Shown: positions 8,659 through 17,210, counted from the stretch's first letter. The stretch is DNA of 64,000 nucleotides from Algibacter amylolyticus (GCF_014202225.1 NZ_JACHGE010000004.1:186001-250000); one strand, 5' to 3'. Numbers and translations: made by a program. The notes: a model not told the origin generated them from the sequence alone.

Positions 8659-8747
8659 GGCATTCCCCTATTGGGTCGGGCTTTACGCTGCAAGTCCTCG
8701 CACCTCCTACGTCGGGCTGTGGGCTTTACGCTGCAATCCCTAATGCA
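8659..8747 (-). repeat. Dispersed repeat family C, copy 2
   Basis: Same internal blocks as copy 1, but the outer ends read TGCATTAGGG and GGGGAATGCC. GCATT still pairs with AATGC although both sides differ from the GCGTT/AACGC of copy 1. It lies between cysE and the flavoprotein gene, only 15 bases beyond the family B palindrome. Confidence 0.85.
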
Positions 8748-8795
8748 CCCTATCCGCCAAGGTTATTTTTTAACCTCAACTTCAAGAATATTTGT

Positions 8796-9851
8796 CTAAT
8801 TAATAGCTTGAACAACTGCTTTTGGCGCTTCTTTTCTAGAACCATCAAAACCATCAATACCACTAACTGTTGTATATTTTAAAACATACTTCTTTCCTGG
8901 GTTTATTATTTGATAAGCCGCTTGACACATAATAGTAGCCTCATGGAACCCACAAAGAATCAACTTTAGTTTACCCGGATAAAAATTACCATCTCCAATA
9001 GCAAATATTCCAGGAATATTAGTTTGATAATCTAATGCGTTGTTAACCTTTATAGCATTTTTTTCAATTTCTAAGCCCCAGTTAGCTATAGGTCCTAATT
9101 TAGGAGACAATCCAAATAAAGGAATAAAGTGATCTGTTTTTAAAATAAAAGCATCTTCATCTTTTTTCTTAACCTCTATAGCTTCAACCTTACCATCACC
9201 GATAATATCGGTAACTTCAGCAGGTGTAATTAAATTAATTTTACCTGCATTTTTAAGTTCCTGTACTTTCTCAACAGAATCTAAATGCCCTCTAAATTCG
9301 CTACGTCTATGAATAAGTGTTACGCTTTTTGCAACGTCTGCTAAAAAGATACTCCAATCTAATGCAGAATCTCCACCACCAGCAATTACCACATCTTTAT
9401 CGCGGTATACTTCTGGTTCTTTAATAATATACTCAACACCTTTATCCTCGTATTTAGCAAGGTTTTCAAGCTGTGGCTTTCTAGGTTCAAAACTTCCTAA
9501 ACCACTAGCAATAGCCACCACAGGCGCTTGATGCTGCGTACCCTTATTTGTAGTTACTATAAAGGTTCCGTCTTCTTGTTTTTCAACCGTTTCTGCACGT
9601 TCTCCCAAAGTAAAACCTGGCTCGAACTGCTTACCTTGTTCTAATAAATTTTTGGTTAAATCGCCAGCTAAAATTTCTGGAAAACCAGGGATATCGTAAA
9701 TAGGTTTTTTAGGATATAACTCCGAGCATTGTCCACCTGGTTGCGGAAGCGCATCAATTAAATGGCATTTCAATTTTAACAATCCTGCTTCAAATACTGT
9801 GAATAATCCAGTTGGCCCCGCGCCTATTATTATTATATCTGTTTTAATCAT
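8796..9851 (-). CDS. Ferredoxin/flavodoxin-NADP reductase-like flavoprotein (TrxB-like)
   Basis: A 351-residue two-dinucleotide-binding-domain flavoprotein. The FAD motif IIIGAGPTGLFTVFEAG is at residues 7-23, the NADP motif VIAGGGDSALDWSIFLAD at about 150-167, and the second FAD contact FAIGDGNFYPGKLKL near 284-298. The thioredoxin reductase CxxC is absent (only isolated cysteines), which points to the ferredoxin-NADP+ reductase group of this fold. No sulfite reductase flavoprotein subunit is visible, so I infer that this enzyme reduces the ferredoxin that feeds the sulfite reductase at 11219-13306. The downstream end abuts repeats. Confidence 0.82.
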   Translation of the reverse strand: MIKTDIIIIGAGPTGLFTVFEAGLLKLKCHLIDALPQPGGQCSELYPKKPIYDIPGFPEILAGDLTKNLLEQGKQFEPGFTLGERAETVEKQEDGTFIVTTNKGTQHQAPVVAIASGLGSFEPRKPQLENLAKYEDKGVEYIIKEPEVYRDKDVVIAGGGDSALDWSIFLADVAKSVTLIHRRSEFRGHLDSVEKVQELKNAGKINLITPAEVTDIIGDGKVEAIEVKKKDEDAFILKTDHFIPLFGLSPKLGPIANWGLEIEKNAIKVNNALDYQTNIPGIFAIGDGNFYPGKLKLILCGFHEATIMCQAAYQIINPGKKYVLKYTTVSGIDGFDGSRKEAPKAVVQAIN

Positions 9852-9853
9852 TA

Positions 9854-10438
9854 CTAAGATTCTTTTTTTTCAATTAATCCTTTTGTGAATTCGTTTAGTG
9901 TTTCCACTTTTTCTTCAAAATCACCTTTTATTGTTTTTCTATACTCGTTTAAATTCTTGACTAAATCGTCTACATTTTCTGGAATAACATCCTCAAAAAA
10001 CTGACGTAAACGTTTAGCTGTTGTTGGCGATTTTCCGTTAGTACTAATCGCTACTTTTACATTGCCTTTGGTTACAATACCACCCATATAAAAATCGCAA
10101 TACGGTGGGTTATCGGCAACATTAACTAAAATGCTTCTTTTTCTGCAATGTTTATGAACCTTTACATTAACCTTAGGAACATCGGTTGTTGCAACAACAA
10201 TATGCTTTCCTTTTAAATACTTTTTTTTGTATTTTTTTTCAATTAAGGTTACATTTCCTGTTTTAGCCAAAGATAATGTACCTTCTCTAAACATAGGTGA
10301 CACCATTGTTACACAAGCATCTGGACTAGACTTTAACAAGAACGTTAACTTCTCTTCAGCTACGTTTCCTCCGCCTATAATAAGCACATTTAAGCTTTTA
10401 GCTTTTAAAAAAATAGGATATAAATTATTTCTTTCCAT
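9854..10438 (-). CDS. Precorrin-2 dehydrogenase / sirohydrochlorin ferrochelatase (CysG N-terminal type)
   Basis: 194 residues. The Rossmann motif NVLIIGGGNVAEEKL lies near residues 18-32, followed by VNVADNPPYCDFYMGGIVTKGNVKVAISTNGKSPTTA, typical of the Met8p/CysG N-terminal family. It oxidises precorrin-2 and inserts iron to finish siroheme. It is three bases from the next gene, the methyltransferase that makes precorrin-2, and close to the siroheme-dependent sulfite reductase, so all three form one functional unit. Confidence 0.9.
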   Translation of the reverse strand: MERNNLYPIFLKAKSLNVLIIGGGNVAEEKLTFLLKSSPDACVTMVSPMFREGTLSLAKTGNVTLIEKKYKKKYLKGKHIVVATTDVPKVNVKVHKHCRKRSILVNVADNPPYCDFYMGGIVTKGNVKVAISTNGKSPTTAKRLRQFFEDVIPENVDDLVKNLNEYRKTIKGDFEEKVETLNEFTKGLIEKKES

Positions 10439-10441
10439 AGC

Positions 10442-11203
10442 CTATTTATTTTCAACAGCTTGCTGTATAGAATTTAAAACCGCTCTATGTTTTACAACCT
10501 CACCAATAACAATTATTGCTGGTGCTGCTAGTTCATTTTCTTTTACAACTTGTTGTATATTACGTATGGTTCCTATACCTACTTTTTCATTATCTCGTGT
10601 ACCATTTTGAATAATGGCAACCGGCACATTTCTTTTATTTTCGGCATAAAACACCTTAACAATTTCCTTTAACTTATGCATACCCATTAAAATTACAATG
10701 GTTGCTGTCGATTTTGCTGCTAACTCAACATCTGTAGATAACGCATGATCTTTAGTTGTAGCTGTAACCACCCAAAAGCTTTCTGAAACTCCTCTTTTAG
10801 TTAACGGAATACCTTGATAAGCAGGAACTGCCAAAGACGACGAGATTCCAGGAACTACGTACGTTTCCAATCCGAACTCTCTAACATAATCAATCTCTTC
10901 TGCTCCGCGACCAAAAATAAAAGGATCCCCTCCTTTTAAGCGTACTACGTGCCCTTTTTCTTTGGCCTTAGTTACAATTAACTCGTTAATTTGATCTTGC
11001 TGAAATGCGTAACACCCTTTGCGTTTCCCTACAAAAACAAGCTCTACATCTTTAGAAGCATATTTAAGTAACGACTCGTTAATAAGCGCATCGTACAGTA
11101 TAACATTTGCAGATTCAATAGCCTTAATTGCCTTAAGGGTTATTAAATCTTCGTCGCCTGGACCAGCACCTACTACTGTTAATTTTGGGGTGTTTATATT
11201 CAT
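10442..11203 (-). CDS. cobA: Uroporphyrinogen-III C-methyltransferase
   Basis: 253 residues, a standalone SUMT. It uses SAM to methylate uroporphyrinogen III twice, giving precorrin-2 for siroheme. Signatures are LTVVGAGPGDEDLITLKA (residues 8-25), VRLKGGDPFIFGRGAEE (about 86-102) and VVPGISSSLAVPAYQGIPLTKRG (about 114-136). It sits three bases before the dehydrogenase/chelatase gene and 15 bases after the sulfite reductase, so the block is very likely one transcript. Confidence 0.93.
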   Translation of the reverse strand: MNINTPKLTVVGAGPGDEDLITLKAIKAIESANVILYDALINESLLKYASKDVELVFVGKRKGCYAFQQDQINELIVTKAKEKGHVVRLKGGDPFIFGRGAEEIDYVREFGLETYVVPGISSSLAVPAYQGIPLTKRGVSESFWVVTATTKDHALSTDVELAAKSTATIVILMGMHKLKEIVKVFYAENKRNVPVAIIQNGTRDNEKVGIGTIRNIQQVVKENELAAPAIIVIGEVVKHRAVLNSIQQAVENK

Positions 11204-11218
11204 GTAATATTTTAAAAT

Positions 11219-13306
11219 TTATGCTTCTTGTTGCGCTGCTCTAAATGCTCTAACCGCTGCTAAAAATTTATCTGAATTAGATATGTAATTTAAAGCAAAC
11301 TCTTTAGTTGGCGCATTTTTATTGATTTGGTAGATTAACTCAGAGAACGATGTTCCTAATTCAATACCTCCTGTTTCAACAAATATTTCATCAAATTGAG
11401 AAATAATTCCAGCATGCGTATTCGTCTTTTTATTCTCTGCTAATAATAACGCTTTCGCCGAATTAACTAAAGATTGGTAAGCATAATAGATAGCACTAGA
11501 ATATACTTCGTTTTCAAAAGCTTCTTTTGCATTATCAATTTTCTCTTCACTTTCAAAAAACAAAGTTGCAATTAAATCGATTACTACTCCAGCACATTCT
11601 CCAATTCCTATTTCTTTTACATACTTTTCTTCTTCACCCCAATCAATAAAATCTTCTTGAGTTAAGTTAGTAGCATCTTGTAAATCGTTTAAGAAATCAT
11701 AGAAATACTTTTCTCCTTTTTCTTGATAATATTCTACAAATGGCTTTCCGTTTGCATTAGCTTCAAAATCATTTAAAATTCTGCGTAACGCTTCTGGTCC
11801 TCTTCTACTTGGTACTTTTACTACTTTATCTGCAAAAGTTGCATTACCATCACCTTGGTTACCACCACCTAATAATACTTGTAACGCAGGCGCTACTAGT
11901 TTTTCAGGTGTACGAACCGTCATCCCTTGGAAACCAATATTTGCCATATTGTGTTGTCCACAAGCATTCATACAACCACTAATTTTAATAACCAAATCTT
12001 GGTTTTTTAAATATTGTGGGTACTCTGCTTTAAGCATACGCTCTAACTCTACAGCAATACCTGTACTACTTGCTATACCTAAATTACAAGTATCTGTTCC
12101 AGGACACGCAGTAATATCTACGGCTTTATTATAACCAGCTTCTACAAAACCTAATTTTTCAAGTTCTTGATAGAAAAATGGCACTAAATCTTCTTTTACA
12201 AAAGGAATAACAATATTTTGACGTAATGTTAAACGTACTTCGCCAGCACCATATTTATCCACTAAATTAGCTAATAAACGTGCTTTATCTGTATAAAAAT
12301 CACCTAATAATACTTTAACACCAATAGCTACATAACCTTCCTGTTTTTGAGGAATAAGGTTGGTAGACTTCCATAATTCGAAAGCTTCTTGATCTTTAAT
12401 TTCGGCTGTAGGCGCTTCAACTGAAACTGGTTTTGAAGCTACATATGCATCAGCATCAATAGCAACGCTTTTAAATTCGATAGCTTTTTGCTCTTCAGCA
12501 ATTAAGTCTTTAAAAGCATCTAAACCGATATCTTTTAATAAGAATTTCATACGTGCTTTAGCTCTACTTTTACGCTCACCGTAACGATCAAAAACTCTTA
12601 AAACACCTTCCATAATTGGAATGATTTTATCGGTTTCAATAAAGTCGTATAACACATCGGCATGACGGGGTTGAGACCCTAAACCACCAGCAACTAAAAC
12701 TTTAAAACCGCGAACGCCGTTTTGTGTTTTTGCTATATATCCTATATCATGTAAATAAGACAATCCTGTATCTTCGTCGGTTGATGAGAAAGATACTTTA
12801 AATTTACGTCCCATTTCTTGACAAATAGGGTTACGTAAAAAGAATTTATATAATGCATCTGCATATGGCGACACATCAAAAGGTTCGTTTACATCGATAC
12901 CTGCAGTTTCAGAAGCTGTTACATTTCTTACTACATTTCCACAAGCCTCACGTACGGTAACCTCATCTTTTTCTAATTCGGCCCAAAGCTCTGGTGTTCT
13001 ATTTAAATCCACATAATGAATTTGAATATCTTGACGGGTTGTAATATGTAGACGCCCACGAGAATACTCATCTGATACAGCTGCAATTCTTCGTAATTGA
13101 TTACTTTTTAACTTTCCGTATGGTACTTTAATACGAATCATTTGCACGCCTTCTTGACGCTGACCGTACACACCACGTGCTAAACGAAGACTTCTAAATT
13201 TTTCTTCGTCTATTTTACCATTATGAAAAAGCTCAATTTTATTGGCTAAATCTATGATATCCTTTTGTACGATTGGATTTTCTATTTCTGTTTCAAAACT
13301 TTGCAT
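11219..13306 (-). CDS. Ferredoxin-type sulfite reductase fused to a C-terminal HEPN domain
   Basis: 695 residues. Residues about 1-545 form a nitrite/sulfite reductase with both siroheme half-domains. The N-terminal half contains LRRIAAVSDEYSRGRLHITTRQDIQ. The [4Fe-4S]-siroheme ligands are in TACPGTDTCNLG (near 395-410) and SGCMNACGQHN (near 440). The remaining 130-150 residues (from about 560) are helical and match a HEPN fold, with AIYYAYQSLVNSAKALLLAENKK and NTHAGIISQFDEIF. The enzyme reduces sulfite to sulfide with six electrons. The genes around it (siroheme synthesis, CysDNH) argue for sulfite rather than nitrite. The role of the HEPN tail is unknown. Bacterial HEPN domains are often RNases or nucleotide binders, but no clear RxxxxxH motif is seen. 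Confidence 0.9.
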   Translation of the reverse strand: MQSFETEIENPIVQKDIIDLANKIELFHNGKIDEEKFRSLRLARGVYGQRQEGVQMIRIKVPYGKLKSNQLRRIAAVSDEYSRGRLHITTRQDIQIHYVDLNRTPELWAELEKDEVTVREACGNVVRNVTASETAGIDVNEPFDVSPYADALYKFFLRNPICQEMGRKFKVSFSSTDEDTGLSYLHDIGYIAKTQNGVRGFKVLVAGGLGSQPRHADVLYDFIETDKIIPIMEGVLRVFDRYGERKSRAKARMKFLLKDIGLDAFKDLIAEEQKAIEFKSVAIDADAYVASKPVSVEAPTAEIKDQEAFELWKSTNLIPQKQEGYVAIGVKVLLGDFYTDKARLLANLVDKYGAGEVRLTLRQNIVIPFVKEDLVPFFYQELEKLGFVEAGYNKAVDITACPGTDTCNLGIASSTGIAVELERMLKAEYPQYLKNQDLVIKISGCMNACGQHNMANIGFQGMTVRTPEKLVAPALQVLLGGGNQGDGNATFADKVVKVPSRRGPEALRRILNDFEANANGKPFVEYYQEKGEKYFYDFLNDLQDATNLTQEDFIDWGEEEKYVKEIGIGECAGVVIDLIATLFFESEEKIDNAKEAFENEVYSSAIYYAYQSLVNSAKALLLAENKKTNTHAGIISQFDEIFVETGGIELGTSFSELIYQINKNAPTKEFALNYISNSDKFLAAVRAFRAAQQEA

Positions 13307-13351
13307 GCTATACCTGACTTTTCTTAATTAGAAAAAAACTTTTTGTTGTTT

Positions 13352-14599
13352 TTACTGAATAAATCCAGCTCCAACTGTATTATTAGATTGTGGATCGATT
13401 ATAATAAAAGATCCATTTGTTCTATGATTTTTGAACTGATCGTAAAAAATTGGCTTATTTAATTTAAATGACACTGAAGCAATATCGTTAATATTTAACC
13501 CTGTTACATTCTTTTCAAAACCAGAATAATCTGGGTTAATCTTATGATTGATTCTATCAACCTTAGCCAATACTTTATTTACACCATGTTGAATGATATA
13601 TTTCCCTCCAGGTGTTAATTGATCGGTATCCATCCAACAAACATTTGCTGTAAATTGCTTATCGATGGTTGGTATATCGTTTTCTTTAACAATCATGTCG
13701 CCACGACTTACGTTAATATCATTTTCTAAAGTAATGGTTACAGACGAACGTCTTGAAGCCGTTTCATACTTTTCATCATAGAAATAAATATCTTTAATTT
13801 TCGATCTCGTTTTTGATGGTAACACAATAATATCGTCGCCAACACTTAGATCGCCACCATAAACTTTTCCTGCATATCCTCTGTAATCATGAAATTCTTC
13901 AGTTTTAGGACGAATTACATATTGCACAGGGAAACGCGGAGTACCAGAGTTAAATATATCTGCCTTATCTAATTGCTCTAAATGCTCCAATAAAGCCTCA
14001 CCTTTATACCATGGCATTTCATTAGATTTATTAACAACATTATCACCCTTTAAAGCACTTACAGGAATGAAAGTGATTTTTTGGTCTTGATAATCTCTTT
14101 TACTCATTAATTCTGTGAAATCGGCTTTAATTTTATTGTAAACCTCTTCAGAATAATCAACCAAATCCATTTTGTTAATGGCAACTACGACGTCTTTAAT
14201 TCTCAATAAATTATTAATAAAGAAGTGACGGTTTGTTTGCTCGATAACACCTTTTCTAGCATCAATTAGAACAATAGAAGCCTGAGATGTTGAAGCTCCT
14301 GTAACCATGTTACGTGTATATTCTACGTGACCTGGAGTATCTGCAATGATGTAACTTTTCTTTTTAGTTGAAAAATAAATATGTGCTACATCAATGGTGA
14401 TTCCTTGTTCTCTTTCGGCCATTAAACCATCTGTGGCTAAAGAAAAATCTAAATAATCGTATCCTAGTTGTTCACTTTTATCTTCAATGGCTTTTAACTT
14501 ATCTGAAGTTAATGATTTTGTATCATAAAGAATACGTCCTATTAACGTACTTTTTCCATCATCTACACTTCCTGCTGTTGCTATTTTTAATACTTCCAT
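13352..14599 (-). CDS. cysN: Sulfate adenylyltransferase GTPase subunit
   Basis: 415 residues. An EF-Tu-like GTPase with P-loop GSVDDGKSTL (about 10-19), DTPGHVEYTRNMVTGAS and NKMDLVDY. Together with CysD it makes adenosine 5'-phosphosulfate from ATP and sulfate, using GTP hydrolysis to drive the reaction. The length shows there is no fused APS kinase domain (CysNC fusions exceed 600 residues). It follows cysD with a 148-base gap containing family F repeats, and the sulfite reductase follows 45 bases later. Confidence 0.95.
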   Translation of the reverse strand: MEVLKIATAGSVDDGKSTLIGRILYDTKSLTSDKLKAIEDKSEQLGYDYLDFSLATDGLMAEREQGITIDVAHIYFSTKKKSYIIADTPGHVEYTRNMVTGASTSQASIVLIDARKGVIEQTNRHFFINNLLRIKDVVVAINKMDLVDYSEEVYNKIKADFTELMSKRDYQDQKITFIPVSALKGDNVVNKSNEMPWYKGEALLEHLEQLDKADIFNSGTPRFPVQYVIRPKTEEFHDYRGYAGKVYGGDLSVGDDIIVLPSKTRSKIKDIYFYDEKYETASRRSSVTITLENDINVSRGDMIVKENDIPTIDKQFTANVCWMDTDQLTPGGKYIIQHGVNKVLAKVDRINHKINPDYSGFEKNVTGLNINDIASVSFKLNKPIFYDQFKNHRTNGSFIIIDPQSNNTVGAGFIQ

Positions 14600-14612
14600 T
14601 TTTGCTGTTATT

Positions 14613-14744
14613 GATTACTAGTTGTTTGTTATTAGTTGTTTGATTATCCTAAACACCAATAAAACTTCAGTAACTTAATTTTTTAATATTTTTTTTTGAT
14701 ATGTGATTGGCTACCAGTAACTAATAACCAAAAACTATTAACCA
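14613..14744. repeat. Two family F AT-rich repeats in the cysD-cysN gap
   Basis: Stretches of ACTAGTTGTTTGTTATTAGT type (14613-14642) and AACTAATAACCAAAAACTA type (14713-14744) face each other in opposite orientation, so they could pair in the mRNA. The sequence between is T-rich with no gene. Confidence 0.4.
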
Positions 14745-14747
14745 TTT

Positions 14748-15653
14748 CTAGAAATACCCTTGTTGTTTACGTTTTTCCATGGCGCCTTCAGAACGCTTAT
14801 CGTCAATTCTAGCACCACGTTCAGAAATTGTAGAATCTCTAATTTCTTCTACTACTTTAGAAATAGAAACCGCATCTGAATATACAGCTGCCGTACAGCT
14901 CATATCTCCTACCGTTCTAAAACGCACCATTTTTTCTATCACTTCTTCATTCTCATCTCTATAAACCACATCGTCTTCAGCAGACCAGATCATGCCATCT
15001 CTTAAAAAGACTTTACGTTTGTGTGCAAAATAAATTGAAGGAATCTCAATATTTTCTTTTTCTATATACGACCAAACATCTAGTTCTGTCCAGTTTGAAA
15101 TTGGGAATACACGAACATTTTGTCCGTGGTTAATACTACCATTCAACATATCAAATAATTCAGGACGTTGATTTTTTTCATCCCATTGACCAAAATCATC
15201 ACGTACAGAAAAAATACGTTCTTTAGCTCTTGCTTTTTCTTCATCACGACGCGCACCACCAATAGCAGCATCAAATTTAAATTCTTCTAAAGCATCAAGA
15301 AGCGTAGTTGTTTGTAGCATATTTCTACTTGCGTAACGACCAGATTCTTCTTTTACTTTACCTTCATCAATAGAATCTTGTACATTACGTACAATCAATT
15401 CTAAACCTAATTCTTTACATAAACGATCTCTAAATTCAATTGTTTCCGGGAAGTTATGCCCCGTATCAATATGTAATAAAGGAAATGGTACTTTTGCAGG
15501 ATAAAATGCTTTAACAGCTAATCTTACCAAAGTTATTGAATCTTTTCCTCCAGAGAATAATAACACAGGTTTTTCAAACTGCGCCGCAACTTCTCTCATG
15601 ATGTAAATCGCTTCGTTTTCTAGTGAATTGATATTTGATGTATCTTTCTTCAT
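14748..15653 (-). CDS. cysD: Sulfate adenylyltransferase small subunit
   Basis: 301 residues, the usual length. The PP-loop SGGKDSITLVRLA lies near residues 34-46. FPLLHIDTGHNFPETIEFRD, GGARRDEEKARAKERIFSVRD and FPISNWTELDVWSYIEKENI are CysD landmarks. The C-terminal RIDDKRSEGAMEKRKQQGYF is characteristic. It catalyses ATP-dependent adenylylation of sulfate with CysN and is the second enzyme-coding gene of the sulfate reduction run, after cysH. Confidence 0.95.
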   Translation of the reverse strand: MKKDTSNINSLENEAIYIMREVAAQFEKPVLLFSGGKDSITLVRLAVKAFYPAKVPFPLLHIDTGHNFPETIEFRDRLCKELGLELIVRNVQDSIDEGKVKEESGRYASRNMLQTTTLLDALEEFKFDAAIGGARRDEEKARAKERIFSVRDDFGQWDEKNQRPELFDMLNGSINHGQNVRVFPISNWTELDVWSYIEKENIEIPSIYFAHKRKVFLRDGMIWSAEDDVVYRDENEEVIEKMVRFRTVGDMSCTAAVYSDAVSISKVVEEIRDSTISERGARIDDKRSEGAMEKRKQQGYF

Positions 15654-15661
15654 AATTTTTT

Positions 15662-15693
15662 ATGGTTGTTGGTTATTGGTTTTTAGTTGTTAG
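15662..15693. repeat. Family F AT-rich repeat in the cysH-cysD gap
   Basis: GGTTGTTGGTTATTGG followed by TTTTTAGTTGTTAG, the same type of text as the cysD-cysN gap. No gene is present in these 87 bases. Confidence 0.4.
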
Positions 15694-15740
15694 GATTTAT
15701 TTTAACTATAACAATTCTAAACTTTTAACCTTAAACTTAG

Positions 15741-16361
15741 TTATGCGTGTAAACCACACTCTCTATTTTCTAATGCTTTTGTTGGGTCGAAATATTTAAA
15801 TTCGTTTGGTAAATTGTTTTCTTCTAAATACGCATCTAATTTTTCATCAGACCAAAAATAGAAAGGACTCACCTTTAAAACACCGTCTTTACTTAAACTA
15901 AAAATGCCAATACTGTTTCTAAATGCTGTTTGCCCTTGGCGTAAGTTTGTAAACCAAACGTTAGGTTTGTGCTCGTCCATAGCACGTTTAAAAGGTTCCA
16001 ATTTTACCTGCTCTGTAAACAAAGCGTGTTCTGGAGCATCAACACTTGGAATTCCCATAACAACATCTCTATGAGACGCTGTTTGTTTTGGCACATATAA
16101 AGACACATTCAAGTTTAAATCTTTAATAACTTGCTCTGCATGCTTATATGTTTGTGGTGTATTATAACCCGTATCGCACCAAACCACGGGAATACTAGAT
16201 TCTACACTGCTAACTGCATGTAAAATAGCAGCCTCGTATGGCCTAAAGTTAGTGGTTACTACGGCTTTATTATTAAGCTCGAAAGCCTTCTGAATAATTT
16301 CAGTAGGCGTTGCTTTTTCAAAGCTTTTATTTAATTCTTCTATTTGAGTTTCTGTAAACAT
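15741..16361 (-). CDS. cysH: Phosphoadenylyl-/adenylyl-sulfate reductase
   Basis: About 206 residues from the ATG at 16361. An upstream ATG at 16385 would add eight residues (MGKINKEI) but overlaps the DUF2061 gene, so I prefer the internal start. The C-terminal catalytic motif ECGLHA is present, as is TNFRPYEAAILHAV in place of the usual PP-loop and the VWCDTGYNTPQTYK strand. There is no CC..CxxC iron-sulfur motif, so it belongs to the cluster-free group, typically PAPS-specific and thioredoxin-dependent. It produces sulfite for the downstream sulfite reductase. No APS kinase gene is seen in the window. Confidence 0.9.
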   Translation of the reverse strand: MFTETQIEELNKSFEKATPTEIIQKAFELNNKAVVTTNFRPYEAAILHAVSSVESSIPVVWCDTGYNTPQTYKHAEQVIKDLNLNVSLYVPKQTASHRDVVMGIPSVDAPEHALFTEQVKLEPFKRAMDEHKPNVWFTNLRQGQTAFRNSIGIFSLSKDGVLKVSPFYFWSDEKLDAYLEENNLPNEFKYFDPTKALENRECGLHA

Positions 16362-16372
16362 AATCTCTTTAT

Positions 16373-16630
16373 TTATTTTCCCCATTTAATTGAATTCCAT
16401 AAACGCTCATGGAAAAAGTATAATACCATTTTAGTTAAAAAATCGACCGAAGCAATAGATGCTGCAACAGCCATTTCTCCTGTTAATATATATGAAACTA
16501 TTAATGTATCCAAAGTACCTATTACTCTCCAACTTAAAGCTTTTGCTACACTTCTAATTGGCTTTTCTCCAACAGCATCCTCTTTATAAGTAGATTTTTC
16601 TTTACTTTTTAATAACATTTGCGCTATCAT
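16373..16630 (-). CDS. DUF2061 membrane protein, first gene of the sulfate-reduction operon
   Basis: 85 residues with two hydrophobic segments (VIGTLDTLIVSYILTG and AVAASIASVDFLTKMVLYFF), preceded by KALSWRVIGTLDT and ending FFHERLWNSIKWGK, the features of DUF2061. Its biochemical role is unknown. It is often encoded with cysH, which begins 11 bases downstream of its stop. A candidate promoter and operator lie just ahead of it (16648-16680). Confidence 0.88.
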   Translation of the reverse strand: MIAQMLLKSKEKSTYKEDAVGEKPIRSVAKALSWRVIGTLDTLIVSYILTGEMAVAASIASVDFLTKMVLYFFHERLWNSIKWGK

Positions 16631-16647
16631 TTCTTATTAGTTATATT

Positions 16648-16680
16648 AATCCTATCAATTTAGTAGGGATTACAAATGTA
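16648..16680 (-). promoter_or_regulatory. Candidate promoter and Rrf2 operator of the cys operon
   Basis: On the minus strand a -7 box TACATTTG (16673-16680) fits TAnnTTTG. Immediately after it lies an imperfect palindrome, AATCCCTA then TAGGATT around a CTAAATTGA centre (16648-16671), where a repressor would block the start site. The gene for an Rrf2-type regulator is next door (16794-17210). A TTG lies 15 bases upstream of the -7 box, which is shorter than usual. The link between regulator and site is inference. Confidence 0.4.
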
Positions 16681-16793
16681 AAACATTTTATAATACAAAA
16701 AACAGTTTTAACAACTTTTTAGAATAATGGAATAATTTTACGGTAAAAGGAAGATTTTTATTTAAAATAGGAGATAATTTTGAGATATTTTCA

Positions 16794-17210
16794 TTAATCG
16801 ACGCTAGACAAATCTGCTAAAGTGGTATTTCTGAACACATTAAGCGTGCTATCGCGCACCTCAACCATAAGTCTATGCACGCTACAAAGGGTTTCGTCTG
16901 GACAATCATCACATTTTTCGTAATAATTAAGACTCACACAGGGCACCATAGCTATTGGTCCTTCTAAAACGCGCATAACATCGGTCATTTTTATTTCCGA
17001 AGGCTCACTCCTTAAATAATACCCACCGTGTTTTCCTTTTTTAGAACCTAATATCCCTGCCTTTCTTAAGGTTAACAAAATACCTTCTAAAAATTTTTGA
17101 GGTATTTGCTCGCTCTTAGCAATTTTACCCACTTGAACCGGCATATCATCTTCACTCCTAGCAATAAACGTTAGAGCTTTTAATCCGTATTTTGTTTTTT
17201 TAGATAGCAT
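16794..17210 (-). CDS. Rrf2-family transcriptional regulator
   Basis: 138 residues. The winged-helix N-terminus MLSKKTKYGLKALTFIA, the recognition region IPQKFLEGILLTLRKAG and the wing GSKKGKHGGYYL are standard for Rrf2. After residue 90 there are four cysteines in the order C-x9-C-x2-C-x5-C (PCVSLNYYEKCDDCPDETLCSVH). That spacing could bind an Fe-S cluster or respond to a thiol ligand, as in IscR or CymR relatives. Its position beside the cys operon suggests it controls sulfur assimilation. This is inference from context. Confidence 0.88.
   Translation of the reverse strand: MLSKKTKYGLKALTFIARSEDDMPVQVGKIAKSEQIPQKFLEGILLTLRKAGILGSKKGKHGGYYLRSEPSEIKMTDVMRVLEGPIAMVPCVSLNYYEKCDDCPDETLCSVHRLMVEVRDSTLNVFRNTTLADLSSVD

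Noticed and set aside
8796-9851. Thioredoxin reductase
   Set aside because: The active-site CxxC is missing; only single cysteines are present.
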